From Pseudomonadota bacterium (GTDB lineage: Bacteria; Pseudomonadota; Gammaproteobacteria; Steroidobacterales; Steroidobacteraceae), in assembly GCA_963204795.1 (NCBI GenBank), contig CAUJHX010000199.1:1-36192 (forward strand): DNA of 36,192 nt. Direction: 5' to 3'. Every line of letters begins with the position of its first letter. Position 1 is the stretch's first letter. The notes beneath the pieces are model-generated. The model was not told the DNA's origin and did no database searches. It saw nothing but the letters and a program-made list of their open reading frames with translations. Position numbers and translations under genes: made by a program. Positions 27,352 to 36,039 of this stretch are shown here, one piece after another.

Positions 27352-29400
27352 ATGGAGACGGCGCGCGACATTACCGGCTACCGCAAGCACTGGGCGTCAC
27401 GCTTCGGCACGGCACCATTTCTGCCGATGTCGCGTGCGGAAATGGAGTCGCTCGGCTGGGATTCCTGTGACGTGATCCTCGTCACGGGCGACGCCTATGT
27501 CGATCACCCGAGCTTCGGCATGGCCATCGTCGGCCGCACGCTCGAGGCGCAGGGCTTTCGCGTCGGCATCATTGCGCAGCCGGACTGGCACGATGCAGAA
27601 CCGTTCAAGGCGCTCGGCCGTCCAAACCTGTTCTTCGGCGTCACTGCCGGCAACATGGATTCGATGGTGAACCGTTACACGTCCGATCGGCGAGTACGCA
27701 GCGACGACGCGTACACGCCAGGCGGGCAGGGCGGCAAGCGGCCCGATCGGTCGGTGATCGTCTATGCGCAGCGCGTGCGCGAGGCGTATCGCGACGCGCC
27801 CATCGTGATCGGTGGCATCGAAGCTTCGCTGCGCCGGATTGCGCACTTCGATTACTGGTCGGAGAAAGTGCGCCGCTCGATCCTGCTCGACGCGAAAGCG
27901 GACCTGCTCGTCTTCGGCAACGCCGAGCGGCAGATCGTGGAACTGGCGCACCGCCTGGGAGCGGGGGAGCGGATCGAAGCAATCAGGGACCTTCGCGGGA
28001 CTGCTTACGTCAGTCGCGCGTTGCCGGAAGGGTGGGTGGAGATCGACTCGTCGTCGGTCGACGAGATGGCGGCCACCGCCGTGGCCAGTGGCTCGCGGCG
28101 TGTGCGCGGCACTGATCGCGCGCGCAGCGTCATCCGCATGCCGTCCTTCGAGCAGGTCATGGCGGATCCGGTGCTGTACGCGCACGCGTCGCGGATCCTG
28201 CACACCGAAGCCAATCCCGGCAATGCGCGCGCGCTCGTGCAGCGTCACGGCGACATCGACGTGTGGCTCAACCCGCCACCGATTCCGCTCACGACCAGGG
28301 AGATGGACTGGGTATACGAGCGCGCTTTCCAGCGCCAGCCTCACCCTGCGTACGGGGCAGCCGAGATTCCCGCCTACAAGATGATCAGATTCTCGATCTC
28401 GATCCAGCGAGGCTGCTTTGGTGGCTGCACCTTCTGTTCGATCACCGAGCACGAGGGCCGGATCATCCAGAACCGCTCGGAGGACTCGGTGATCCGCGAG
28501 ATCGGCAAGGTGCGCGACACCGTGCCGGGGTTCACGGGCGTCATCTCCGACCTCGGCGGCCCGACCGCGAACATGTACCGCCTCGCCTGCAAGAGTCGCG
28601 AGATCGAAAGCGCGTGCCGGCGTCCCTCATGCGTGTATCCGGGCATCTGCCCGAATCTCCGGACGGACCATTCCGCGCTCGTCGGGCTCTACCGGCGTGC
28701 ACGCGGGTTGCCGGGCGTCAAGAAGGTGCTGATTGCATCGGGGGTGCGCTACGACCTCGCCAGCGAATCTCCCGAGTACGTGCAGGAACTCGTGCAGCAT
28801 CACGTCGGCGGCTATCTCAAGATTGCGCCGGAGGCGATCAGCGAGGGCCCGTTGTCAAAGATGATGAAGCCGGGCGTCGCAACCTACGATCGCTTCAAGG
28901 CGCTGTTCGACCGCTACTCGAAGGAAGCGGGCAAGGAACAGTATCTGATCCCGTATTTCATCGCGGCCCATCCGGGCACGACCGATGGGGACATGCTCGA
29001 GCTGGCGCTTTGGCTCAAGAGGAATGGCTATCGCGCCGATCAGGTGCAGGCATTCCTGCCCTCGCCGATGGCCACCGCCACTGCGATGTACCACAGCGGC
29101 CGGAATCCCTTGCACCGTGTGTCGCGCACCAGCGAAGAAGTGGTGATTCCGAAGGGGCTCAAGGTTCGACGGCTGCACAAGGCGTTCCTGCGCTATCACG
29201 ACGCGAACAACTGGCCGGTGTTGCGCGAGGCGCTGCGGCGCATGGGCCGCGCCGACCTCATCGGCAACGGCAAACACCAGCTCGTACCTGCGTGGCAGCC
29301 GGCGGGTGTGGACGGAGGCGGCGAAGGACGCCGCACGCCGGCGCGCCCGGGCGCCCGGCCGTTTCGCACGCAACACACGCGGCCGAGGCCTGCACGATGA
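27352..29400 (+). CDS. ygiQ: YgiQ-family radical SAM protein
   Basis: 682 aa from the ATG at 27352, two bases after the preceding stop and without a clear ribosome binding site, so probably coupled to it. The N-terminal UPF0313 region includes [48 protein letters not shown] and [19 protein letters not shown]. The radical SAM cluster motif CxxxCxxC is at Cys355, Cys359 and Cys362 ([10 protein letters not shown]). Downstream are [23 protein letters not shown] and [18 protein letters not shown]. The family is widespread, but its substrate is not known to me. Slightly shorter than the E. coli protein (739 aa). The TGA overlaps the ATG of a 36-aa peptide. Confidence 0.93.
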   Translation: METARDITGYRKHWASRFGTAPFLPMSRAEMESLGWDSCDVILVTGDAYVDHPSFGMAIVGRTLEAQGFRVGIIAQPDWHDAEPFKALGRPNLFFGVTAGNMDSMVNRYTSDRRVRSDDAYTPGGQGGKRPDRSVIVYAQRVREAYRDAPIVIGGIEASLRRIAHFDYWSEKVRRSILLDAKADLLVFGNAERQIVELAHRLGAGERIEAIRDLRGTAYVSRALPEGWVEIDSSSVDEMAATAVASGSRRVRGTDRARSVIRMPSFEQVMADPVLYAHASRILHTEANPGNARALVQRHGDIDVWLNPPPIPLTTREMDWVYERAFQRQPHPAYGAAEIPAYKMIRFSISIQRGCFGGCTFCSITEHEGRIIQNRSEDSVIREIGKVRDTVPGFTGVISDLGGPTANMYRLACKSREIESACRRPSCVYPGICPNLRTDHSALVGLYRRARGLPGVKKVLIASGVRYDLASESPEYVQELVQHHVGGYLKIAPEAISEGPLSKMMKPGVATYDRFKALFDRYSKEAGKEQYLIPYFIAAHPGTTDGDMLELALWLKRNGYRADQVQAFLPSPMATATAMYHSGRNPLHRVSRTSEEVVIPKGLKVRRLHKAFLRYHDANNWPVLREALRRMGRADLIGNGKHQLVPAWQPAGVDGGGEGRRTPARPGARPFRTQHTRPRPAR

Positions 29401-29507
29401 CGAGGGATGCCCGCTGGATGATTGCTCTCGCCGCGCGCCTGATCGTCATCGGGATCGTGCTCTTTGCCGGCAGTATCTACGCGCTGACGATCCGGTCAGC
29501 GCGGTGA
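29397..29507 (+). CDS. 36-aa single-pass membrane peptide overlapping ygiQ
   Basis: The ATG overlaps the ygiQ stop (ATGA). The peptide starts [15 protein letters not shown], continues [17 protein letters not shown] and ends RSAR: one TM helix with basic ends. Its 3' end overlaps the convergent ypfJ-like gene by 12 bp. Support is the coupling, the clean hydrophobic helix and the short basic tail. Homology cannot be judged by eye. Confidence 0.5.
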   Translation: MTRDARWMIALAARLIVIGIVLFAGSIYALTIRSAR

Positions 29508-30344
29508 GAACGTATCGCAGCTTGCAAGTTCGCCGCTCTCGTAGCCGCGCGTGAACCAGCGCATGCGCTCCCCGGCCGAGCCGTGCGTGAACGACTCCGG
29601 CACCACATGACCCTGCATGCGGCGCTGGATCGTGTCGTCACCCACCGCGGATGCAGCCTTGAGGCCTTCATCGATGTCGCCCGGCTCGAGGATGCTGCGC
29701 GACTTTTCGGCATGGTACGCCCAGATGCCCGCATAGCAGTCGGCCTGCAGCTCGACGCGTACCTGCAGCTGGTTGCGCTCTGCTTCACCCAGCCGCTGCT
29801 GCGCAGCCTGCACTTTTTCGAGTGTGCCGAGCACGTTCTGCACGTGATGGCCGACCTCATGCGCGAGCACATAGGCCTGCGCGAAATCGCCTGGTGCCTG
29901 AAACTGCTGCGCAAGCTCGTCATAGAAGGCGAGATCGATGTAGACCTTGCGGTCGCCGGGGCAGTAGAAGGGGCCTGAGGCGGAACTGGCAAAGCCGCAC
30001 GCCGACTGGATGCTGCCGCGAAACAGCGCCAGCGTGGGAGGCGGGTACTGGGACCCACTCGCCTGGAAGATTGCACCCCAGGTATCCTCTGTGTCGCCGA
30101 GCACGGCGCGGACCAGATCGGAGCCCTGATCGGTCGGCGCACCGTCTGGCGCAGGCTCCGTGGTCGGCGCCGAGCCCTGCATGTTGTTCATGATCCCGAG
30201 CATCGTGAGCGGGTTGATGCCGAGGAAATAGCCGATCACGAGGACGACGATCGTCCCGAGACCGAACTTCAGACCGGGGCGGCCGCCCGGGCTGCTCCGG
30301 TAGTCCTCGACATTGGTGCTGCGGCGACTGCGGCCGAGGCGCAT
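29496..30344 (-). CDS. ypfJ: YpfJ-type neutral zinc metallopeptidase
   Basis: 282 aa from the ATG at 30344, preceded by AAGGA. Basic N-terminus ([16 protein letters not shown]), then one TM at about 28-48 ([17 protein letters not shown]). The metallopeptidase domain includes [20 protein letters not shown] and the zinc motif AHEVGHHVQ near residue 164. [14 protein letters not shown] supplies the downstream Glu. The C-terminus is conserved ([18 protein letters not shown]). The family (UPF0042-unrelated, 'putative neutral zinc metallopeptidase') is common in proteobacteria with no firm substrate. The active domain should face the periplasm. Confidence 0.92.
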   Translation of the reverse strand: MRLGRSRRSTNVEDYRSSPGGRPGLKFGLGTIVVLVIGYFLGINPLTMLGIMNNMQGSAPTTEPAPDGAPTDQGSDLVRAVLGDTEDTWGAIFQASGSQYPPPTLALFRGSIQSACGFASSASGPFYCPGDRKVYIDLAFYDELAQQFQAPGDFAQAYVLAHEVGHHVQNVLGTLEKVQAAQQRLGEAERNQLQVRVELQADCYAGIWAYHAEKSRSILEPGDIDEGLKAASAVGDDTIQRRMQGHVVPESFTHGSAGERMRWFTRGYESGELASCDTFSPR

Positions 30345-30357
30345 GGGGAAATCCTTT

Positions 30358-30453
30358 GGGCTACGGGCGACGAGCTTAGGGCAACGGGCCAGAAGCGCAA
30401 GCCGGCTGACAGGCGCTTCTGGCCCGTCACCCACCGCTCGTGGCTCACCGCCC
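30358..30453. repeat. Palindromic heptad-repeat element between ypfJ and hrpB
   Basis: Left arm, five heptads: GGGCTAC, GGGCGAC, GAGCTTA, GGGCAAC, GGGCCAG (30358-30392). Right arm, read on the minus strand from 30453 to 30419: GGGCGGT, GAGCCAC, GAGCGGT, GGGTGAC, GGGCCAG. The centre is a perfect 13-bp inverted repeat GGGCCAGAAGCGC (30386-30398 and 30413-30425) with a 14-base loop. It fills most of the 128-bp gap between the two divergent genes. Same family as the array at 9376-9410. Confidence 0.75.
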
Positions 30454-30472
30454 GTTTGCGTAAGCTTTCCCG

Positions 30473-32989
30473 ATGACACCCGACCTCCCTGTTCTTGCGG
30501 CGCTGCCGGAGCTGAGACAGGCCCTTCGCTCGCGCCGCGCGGCGGTGCTGCAGGCGCCGCCTGGTGCGGGCAAGAGCACGGTCGTGCCGCTTGCGCTGCT
30601 CGATGAGCCGTGGACCCAGGGGCGTAAGCTCCTCGTGCTCGAGCCGCGCCGACTCGCCGCGCGTGCGGTTGCGACACGCATGGCGGTCTCGCTCGGCGAG
30701 CGGGTGGGTGAGCGTGTCGGCTATCGCATGCGCCTCGACACGAAGGTGTCGCGCGCGACACGCATCGAAGTGATCACCGAGGGTGTGCTGACCCGGCGCC
30801 TGCAGGATGATCCGGCGCTGGAAGATACCGCGGCGGTGCTGTTCGATGAGTTCCACGAACGCAGCCTGCACGCCGACCTCGGACTCGCGCTCACGCTCGA
30901 ATCGCGAGCGGTGCTGCGACCGGACCTGCGCGTACTCGTGATGTCGGCAACGCTCGACGGTGAGGCGGTTGCGAAGCTGCTCGGCGATGCGCCCATCGTC
31001 ACGGCCTCTGGCCGCATGTTTCCCGTCGAGATCCGCTACCTGGGCCGCGGCATGCCCGTGCTGCCGGGCGAGGGGGAGTCACCCGAGCGGCTCGCGGCGG
31101 TCGCTGTCCTGCGTGCGCTGCGCGAAGAGCCGGGCGACGTGCTCGTCTTCCTGCCGGGCGCCGGCGAGATCCGTCGCGTCGCGGCCACGCTCGAAGCCGC
31201 GGATCTGCCGCGTGATGTCGATATCCGTGCGCTCTACGGCGAGCTCGCGGGCGATGCGCAGTTTGCCGCGCTCGAGCCGGCGGCGCCCGGGCAGCGCCGC
31301 GTGGTGCTCGCCACCAATATCGCCGAGACAAGCCTCACGATTCCCGGCGTTCGCGTGGTCGTCGACAGCGGCCTCGTCCGGCGTGCGGCGTTCGATCCGG
31401 TGAGCGGTATGGGGCGCCTCGAGACGCGCCGCATCTCACGCGCCTCGGCCGATCAACGCCAGGGTCGCGCAGGGCGCATGGAGCCGGGCATGTGCTATCG
31501 GCTGTGGAGCGAGGGCGCGCAGCGCAGCCTCGCGGCGTTCACGCCGGCAGAGATTGTCGATGCCGATCTCGCGCCGCTTGCGCTCGAACTCGCGACCTGG
31601 GGCGCCACCGACGCCAGGCGCCTCGCATGGCTCGACCCACCGCCTGCCGCGCAACTGGCGAGCGCGCGCGACCTGCTGCAGTGGCTCGGTGCACTCGATC
31701 GCGAACATCGCGTCACGCCGCATGGCCGCGCCATGGCGGAGTTGCCGGTTCATCCGCGACTTGCGCACATGTTGCTACGGGCGCGCGACCTCGGCGCCAT
31801 GGCGCTCGCCGCCGACATCGCCGCGCTTCTCGGTGAGCGGGACCTGCTGCGCGGCATCGATCGCGACGCGGATCTGCGAACCCGGCTCGAAATCCTGCGC
31901 GGGCGGGCCACCTTCCGGGACAGCGACCGTGGCGTGCTCGAGCGCGTGCGCCGCACTGCGCAGCAGTTGTGCACCCTGGCCGGAACAGCGCGCGCAACGC
32001 ACGAATCACGGGATATCGAGCCCGGCGAATTGCTCGCGCTCGCATATCCCGATCGCATCGGGCGGCGTCGCGGCGATGGCGACTTCCGCTACGCCCTGTC
32101 GAATGGTCGCGGTGCGCAGTTTGCGCGCGCCGATACTGCGGCGGCGGGCTTCATCGCGGTGGCGGCGGTCGACGACAGCGCACGGGAGGCACGCATCCGC
32201 CTGGCTGCCCCTTTGTCCCTCGACGCGATCGAACGGCACTTCGCCGACGAGATCGAAACCTGCGACGAAGTCGAGTGGGACCCGCGTGCCGAAGCGGTGA
32301 TCGCGCGGCGCGTGCGTCGCTTCCACGGGCTTGCGCTCGGCGAGAGGCCGTTGCGCGACCTGCCCACGGGCGCGACGGAGGCCGTCATGCTGGCGGGGAT
32401 CGCCTCGCTCGGCCTCGGTGCCTTGCCCTGGACGGAGGGTGCGCGCGACCTGCAGCAGCGCGTGGCGTTCGTGCGCACCCTGGATGCAAGCGCAGCATCC
32501 GATTGGCCGGACTTCTCCGACGCGGCGCTCGCCGCCTCGCTCGAGCACTGGCTCGCGCCCTGGCTCGGCGGCATCACGCGTCGCGCGCAGCTCGCGCGCC
32601 TCTCGATGACCGAAGTCCTCGGCGCGCAACTGTCGCACACACAGCGCCAGTCACTCGCGCGGCTCGCGCCGGCCCATCTCACGATGCCGACCGGATCGCA
32701 GCCGACCGTGGATTACACCGACCCGGCGGCACCCACCGTCGCCGTCCGTCTGCAGGAAGTATTCGGTGTCGCCACGACTCCGCGCGTCGGGGGAGGCAAG
32801 GTGCCCGTGACATTCACATTGCTCTCCCCCGCGCGCCGCCCGGTGCAGGTCACGCGCGATCTCGACAGTTTCTGGCGCAACGGATATACGGAGGTGCGCA
32901 AGGACCTGCGCGGCCGCTACCCGAAGCACTACTGGCCGGAGAACCCTCTCGAGGCCGAGCCGACGCGGGGCGTGAAGCGCCGCCGCTGA
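30473..32989 (+). CDS. hrpB: HrpB-type ATP-dependent helicase
   Basis: 838 aa, normal for HrpB. DEAH/RHA-type superfamily 2 helicase: motif I PPGAGKSTVVPL (Walker A at 31-36), motif Ia LEPRRLAARAVA, the DEFH form of motif II (LFDEFHERSLHADL), motif III MSATLDG, and motif VI DQRQGRAGRMEPG preceded by TNIAETSLTIPGV. The C-terminal HrpB region (about 480-838) is present, ending WPENPLEAEPTRGVKRR. HrpB is broadly conserved in proteobacteria; its RNA or nucleoprotein substrate is not settled. Cytoplasmic. The stop is nine bases from the convergent methyltransferase-like gene. Confidence 0.95.
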   Translation: MTPDLPVLAALPELRQALRSRRAAVLQAPPGAGKSTVVPLALLDEPWTQGRKLLVLEPRRLAARAVATRMAVSLGERVGERVGYRMRLDTKVSRATRIEVITEGVLTRRLQDDPALEDTAAVLFDEFHERSLHADLGLALTLESRAVLRPDLRVLVMSATLDGEAVAKLLGDAPIVTASGRMFPVEIRYLGRGMPVLPGEGESPERLAAVAVLRALREEPGDVLVFLPGAGEIRRVAATLEAADLPRDVDIRALYGELAGDAQFAALEPAAPGQRRVVLATNIAETSLTIPGVRVVVDSGLVRRAAFDPVSGMGRLETRRISRASADQRQGRAGRMEPGMCYRLWSEGAQRSLAAFTPAEIVDADLAPLALELATWGATDARRLAWLDPPPAAQLASARDLLQWLGALDREHRVTPHGRAMAELPVHPRLAHMLLRARDLGAMALAADIAALLGERDLLRGIDRDADLRTRLEILRGRATFRDSDRGVLERVRRTAQQLCTLAGTARATHESRDIEPGELLALAYPDRIGRRRGDGDFRYALSNGRGAQFARADTAAAGFIAVAAVDDSAREARIRLAAPLSLDAIERHFADEIETCDEVEWDPRAEAVIARRVRRFHGLALGERPLRDLPTGATEAVMLAGIASLGLGALPWTEGARDLQQRVAFVRTLDASAASDWPDFSDAALAASLEHWLAPWLGGITRRAQLARLSMTEVLGAQLSHTQRQSLARLAPAHLTMPTGSQPTVDYTDPAAPTVAVRLQEVFGVATTPRVGGGKVPVTFTLLSPARRPVQVTRDLDSFWRNGYTEVRKDLRGRYPKHYWPENPLEAEPTRGVKRRR

Positions 32990-32998
32990 CGCCGCCGC

Positions 32999-33757
32999 TC
33001 AGATCCGGCGATACACATGCACGAAGCGATCTGTCCTGCCGCGGATTGCGGGGTCGAACACCATCGTCGTGTGCTCGTCAGCGCTGTTGCGCAGGCCATC
33101 CCAGGTCTTCTCGAGCTTGAAGCCGTGGCTCTCGATGTCGCGCTTCGCGAACCCTTCATCGATGCGATGCAGGTCCTGCGCGGCGTCCTTGCCGGTGCCT
33201 CCCCTTGCCGCGTGATCGACGATCAGAAATACAGCGCCGGGCTTCAGCGCAGCGTGAATCTGGTCGAGGAAGTTGCCGGCGTCGATCGGCGCCCAGCCGC
33301 TCTGCTCATCGACATGGTAGAGGTCGTGGTAGGACATGACGATCAGCGCGCCGTCGAGCCCCTCCTTCCCGAGTCGCAAGTTGCAGCTCTCGACGAGCAT
33401 CGGCCTGACGTTTGCGAGTCGCCCGTCCTTCAGGCGCTCCTTCAGGTCCTCGCGCGCGAATTGCTGGTAAGCGGTGTTGTTGAGCAGCAGCACGCTGCCG
33501 CCGGGACCGACCACATCGCCAATCAGCTCGGAATAGTAGCCACCGCCCGCGAAGATGTCGGCAATCTTCATGCCGGGCGCAAAGCCTGCGAGCGCCATGA
33601 CCTCGGCGGGTCTGTCCCGCGCATCGCGCTCACGGTCCTTGGCGGAGCGCGCGGGGTCTGCCACGGCCCTCGTGTAGACAGAATCCGGGGCAGCGTCGCC
33701 CGCGAAGGAGAGCGGCGCAACGGCGAGCATTGCGAGAAGCAGAAAAAGAGTGCGCAT
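32999..33757 (-). CDS. Exported class I SAM-methyltransferase-like protein
   Basis: 252 aa; the ATG at 33757 has CAGGGGG upstream. Residues 1-19 are a clear signal peptide (TLFLLLAMLAVAPLSFAG), so the protein should leave the cytoplasm, where SAM is made. The Rossmann-like methyltransferase fold shows motif I as IADIFAGGGYYSELIG, then GSVLLLNN, ALIVMSYHDLYHVD and FLIVDHAARGG. The dipeptide YH (MSYHDLYH) and RIDEGFAKRDIESHGF are typical of a recurring group of signal-peptide-bearing 'methyltransferases'. Enzymatic activity in the periplasm is doubtful without SAM; a different ligand is possible. Confidence 0.85.
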   Translation of the reverse strand: MRTLFLLLAMLAVAPLSFAGDAAPDSVYTRAVADPARSAKDRERDARDRPAEVMALAGFAPGMKIADIFAGGGYYSELIGDVVGPGGSVLLLNNTAYQQFAREDLKERLKDGRLANVRPMLVESCNLRLGKEGLDGALIVMSYHDLYHVDEQSGWAPIDAGNFLDQIHAALKPGAVFLIVDHAARGGTGKDAAQDLHRIDEGFAKRDIESHGFKLEKTWDGLRNSADEHTTMVFDPAIRGRTDRFVHVYRRI

Positions 33758-33885
33758 GATGGCCCCCTGGAATAGAGGAGCGGGATCATGCGCGCGCGGC
33801 GAGGCGAAGCGAATAGCCGCTGCGACGACTCGCCCGTGCTCTGCGACGGGTCGCGTACCCGCCCGGGTTCGGGCATCCTGCGCAA

Positions 33886-34461
33886 ATGACTACCCTGACA
33901 AGGCTGGCGGACGCGCTCTCCCGCCGCTGGTGGGCGATGGCGCTGCTCGCAGCCATCATCGTCCTGATGATGCGGCGCCTGATGGCGCTCAGCGCGAAGC
34001 TGAAGACGGTCACGGGCTACGAAGCTTTCGACATGCAACCGAGCCTGGGTATCGGTGACATGGCGGTCCAGCTGAAGCACTACACGCCCGAGGCGGTACG
34101 GCTCTACAGCGCGTTCTCTTCCACCGATTTCCTGTTCCCGTTCGCATCGGCGCTCTTCTGGGCGGCACTGCTCGTCTGGGGGTTGCGCCGCGCAAGACCA
34201 GCGCACTATGCCGCGGGCGGCTGGCAGCGCTACCTCCCGTGGCTGTTCGTCGGCTGCGCCTTCGACTGGATCGAGAATGTCGCGAATGCCTGGGTGGTCG
34301 GGCGCTTCCCGCCACTGCATACAGGAGTCGCCTCGCTTGCGCTGCTCGCGAAGTACGCCAAGGTGACTGCAGTCAGCGCCGCCGCGGTTCTGGCGCTCGC
34401 TTTTGCGCTGTGGGGCGCCGCGACCTCGATCGTGCGCTACCTGCGAAGGAGGGTGTCTTGA
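33886..34461 (+). CDS. Four-TM membrane protein of unknown function
   Basis: 191 aa; hydrophobic segments at about 16-32 (WAMALLAAIIVLMMRRL), 80-101, 114-132 and 145-175. Between the first two lies a soluble loop (TVTGYEAFDMQPSLGIGDMA). FVGCAFDWIENVANAWVV carries an acidic pair inside a helix. No known family recognised. The TGA overlaps the TTG start of the next gene, so the two small membrane proteins are probably translated together. The 128-bp gap upstream (33758-33885) holds only GC-rich hairpins. Confidence 0.75.
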   Translation: MTTLTRLADALSRRWWAMALLAAIIVLMMRRLMALSAKLKTVTGYEAFDMQPSLGIGDMAVQLKHYTPEAVRLYSAFSSTDFLFPFASALFWAALLVWGLRRARPAHYAAGGWQRYLPWLFVGCAFDWIENVANAWVVGRFPPLHTGVASLALLAKYAKVTAVSAAAVLALAFALWGAATSIVRYLRRRVS

Positions 34462-34877
34462 TATCGCAGCGCATCTTCAAGTGGTGCATGGTCGGCGCAG
34501 CGCTGATCCTTGCAGGCGTCGGGATATATTTTCTCGCGATGTATGTCGCCGCATCGGCAGCGCTCGGCCCCATCGCGCGCGCAATGTGGATCGCGTACTG
34601 CACGCAGCTGGGCTTGCTCGCGGCAGTGCTGGTTTATGCAGCAGCACATCCGCGCGGCATATCGCGCCAGATCGTCACCGTGCTCGCGTTCATGCCGATG
34701 ATGAGCACTGTGATGCTCTTCTGGTTTGCGGCGAGCCGCGCAGGCGCGATCCTGCTCGGCATTTCCGCTGTGCTGATGCTGATGGCGGCCCTGACCTGGC
34801 CGGCACGCATTGCGGGTGGGGAAGCGCCGCCGAGCGCGCAGGCGCTCAGGTTCCCGGGAGGCCCTCGAGCACCATGA
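34458..34877 (+). CDS. Small polytopic membrane protein, TTG start
   Basis: 139 aa. The best start is TTG at 34458: a near-perfect AAGGAGG (34446-34452) lies five bases upstream, and TTGA overlaps the previous stop. The longer frame from 34239 shadows the preceding gene. Four hydrophobic stretches: about 9-30 (MVGAALILAGVGIYFLAMYV), 41-60, 69-90 and 92-112. The C-terminus is Pro/Gly-rich. No family recognised. Its last 32 bp overlap the convergent DUF1330 gene. Confidence 0.75.
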   Translation: MISQRIFKWCMVGAALILAGVGIYFLAMYVAASAALGPIARAMWIAYCTQLGLLAAVLVYAAAHPRGISRQIVTVLAFMPMMSTVMLFWFAASRAGAILLGISAVLMLMAALTWPARIAGGEAPPSAQALRFPGGPRAP

Positions 34878-35169
34878 CGAGGAAAGTGCCCTTGCCAGCG
34901 CGCAACGCCTTCGCGGCCGTGTACTCGGGAGAATGCCAGAAGGCGAGTGCAGCTTCCTTCGATGGAAACCTGGAGATCACGATGCTGCGTCCTTCGGGGG
35001 CACCTTCGATCACCTCGACCCTCGTGGCGGGAGTGAGGCTCACATGACGGCCGCCGAATTTCTCGTAGATTGGTGGCAACGCAGCGTTGTACGCCTTGAA
35101 GCCATCAGGATCAGTAACGACGCCTTGCACCAGAAGGTAGGCGGGGCGGGGCGCGTTCGTGTCTGCCAT
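34846..35169 (-). CDS. DUF1330 domain protein
   Basis: 107 aa; ATG at 35169 with GAGGAG upstream. The ferredoxin-like DUF1330 (dimeric alpha/beta barrel) fold is shown by PAYLLVQGVVTDPDGFKAY, RVEVIEGAPEGRSIVISRF and FPSKEAALAFWHSPEY. Close to the usual family length. Cytoplasmic; the family has no firm activity. The C-terminal 11 codons overlap the 3' end of the convergent membrane-protein gene. Confidence 0.9.
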   Translation of the reverse strand: MADTNAPRPAYLLVQGVVTDPDGFKAYNAALPPIYEKFGGRHVSLTPATRVEVIEGAPEGRSIVISRFPSKEAALAFWHSPEYTAAKALRAGKGTFLVMVLEGLPGT

Positions 35170-35245
35170 TCGAAGACTCCTCGAAGGCGCCTATGCTAGC
35201 GCCTGCTGCTCGAAGGCGGACACCGTATTGATGCCTACTCGCGGG

Positions 35246-35251
35246 TACAAT
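35246..35251 (+). promoter_or_regulatory. -10 box candidate for the tRNA gene
   Basis: TACAAT, 15 bases before the tRNA 5' end. The nearest -35-like hexamer (TTGATG, 35228) is only 12 bp away, so the -35 is uncertain. The rest of 35170-35266 shows no gene. Confidence 0.35.
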
Positions 35252-35266
35252 ACGCAATTCTTCGCG

Positions 35267-35339
35267 GGGCCTGTAGCACAGCGGTTAGTGCAGGGGACTC
35301 ATAATCCCTTGGTCCCTGGTTCGAATCCAGGCAGGCCCA
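35267..35339 (+). tRNA. tRNA with anticodon CAT, most like tRNA-Ile2 (lysidine type)
   Basis: 73 nt folding as a full cloverleaf: acceptor GGGCCTG/CAGGCCC with discriminator A35339, D stem GCAC/GTGC, anticodon stem GGGGA/TCCCT around CTCATAA, T arm CCTGG-TTCGAAT-CCAGG. CCA is not encoded. ACTCATAATC followed by TTGGTC and the GGTTAG D-loop resemble E. coli tRNA-Ile2 more than elongator tRNA-Met. The initiator is excluded because 1-72 is a pair (G-C) and the anticodon stem lacks three G-C pairs at its end. If Ile2, TilS would convert C34 to lysidine for AUA reading. Confidence 0.9.
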
Positions 35340-35367
35340 ATTCATCCCACGATACCGGGAAATGCGC

Positions 35368-36033
35368 ATGAACACACCACTTCTGAACGCCACTGGCATT
35401 GCACTCGTCACCGCGCTGGCGCTCACGGCCTGCGTGTACAGGGGCGGGCCGGGCGAGAGCGCGCCGCCCGCAAGCGCGGTCGCGGCCGTGGCCGACTCAG
35501 CGCAGGGTGCGAGGCTCTATGCAGCAGAATGCGCCGGCTGCCACGGGGTCACCGCGCAGGGTACGGCGAATGGTCAGGTGCCGGCACTCGCAGGACAGCA
35601 TCGCTCGGTGATCATCAAGCAACTGCACAACTACCGCGAGGGTGAGCGCTGGGACGCGCGCATGGAGAGCCTCATGCAGGAGCATCGCTACAGCGGCGAA
35701 GGCCAGATCGAAGATGTCGCAGCCTATCTTGCCGGCATGCGCATGGCGCCCGCAGGGGGCGGGCCTGGCGGTGAGACCGAAATCAGCGCGCGGGGCGCGA
35801 GCGTCTTTGTGCACGAGTGTGCTTCCTGTCACGGTCCACGCGGCGAGGGCAGCGAGACGAAGGTAGTGCCACGCCTTGCAGGGCAGCAGTACATGTACCT
35901 GCGCCGTCAGCTGCACGACGCCATAGACGGCCGGCGGCCGAATTTCCCCCACGACCATATTGCGCGGCTCGCGCCGCTCGATGTCGATGATATCGACGGA
36001 TTGGCCGAGTACCTGTCCGAGCTTGCGCCTTGA
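35368..36033 (+). CDS. Dihaem cytochrome c (c4-like) lipoprotein
   Basis: 221 aa from the ATG at 35368, with GGGAA six bases upstream; the ATG at 35362 is too close to it. Signal peptide with lipobox LALTAC (Cys22), so probably a membrane-anchored periplasmic protein. Two class I haem domains: ECAGCHGV and ECASCHGP. Each is followed by the c4-type phrase ([40 protein letters not shown]). Domain 1 has Met candidates for the sixth ligand (MESLMQEHR). Domain 2 reads [13 protein letters not shown] where c4 proteins have Met, so its ligand may be His. Begins 28 bp after the tRNA. Confidence 0.92.
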   Translation: MNTPLLNATGIALVTALALTACVYRGGPGESAPPASAVAAVADSAQGARLYAAECAGCHGVTAQGTANGQVPALAGQHRSVIIKQLHNYREGERWDARMESLMQEHRYSGEGQIEDVAAYLAGMRMAPAGGGPGGETEISARGASVFVHECASCHGPRGEGSETKVVPRLAGQQYMYLRRQLHDAIDGRRPNFPHDHIARLAPLDVDDIDGLAEYLSELAP

Positions 36034-36039
36034 AATGCA

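Noticed and set aside
30473-32989. Defence-type helicase
   Set aside because: Length, DEFH box and the C-terminal region identify ordinary HrpB.
35267-35339. Initiator tRNA-fMet, or attachment site for an island
   Set aside because: The cloverleaf has a paired first acceptor position and no three G-C pairs at the anticodon stem end. No direct repeat of the tRNA 3' end was noticed, and IntI-type enzymes do not use tRNA genes.
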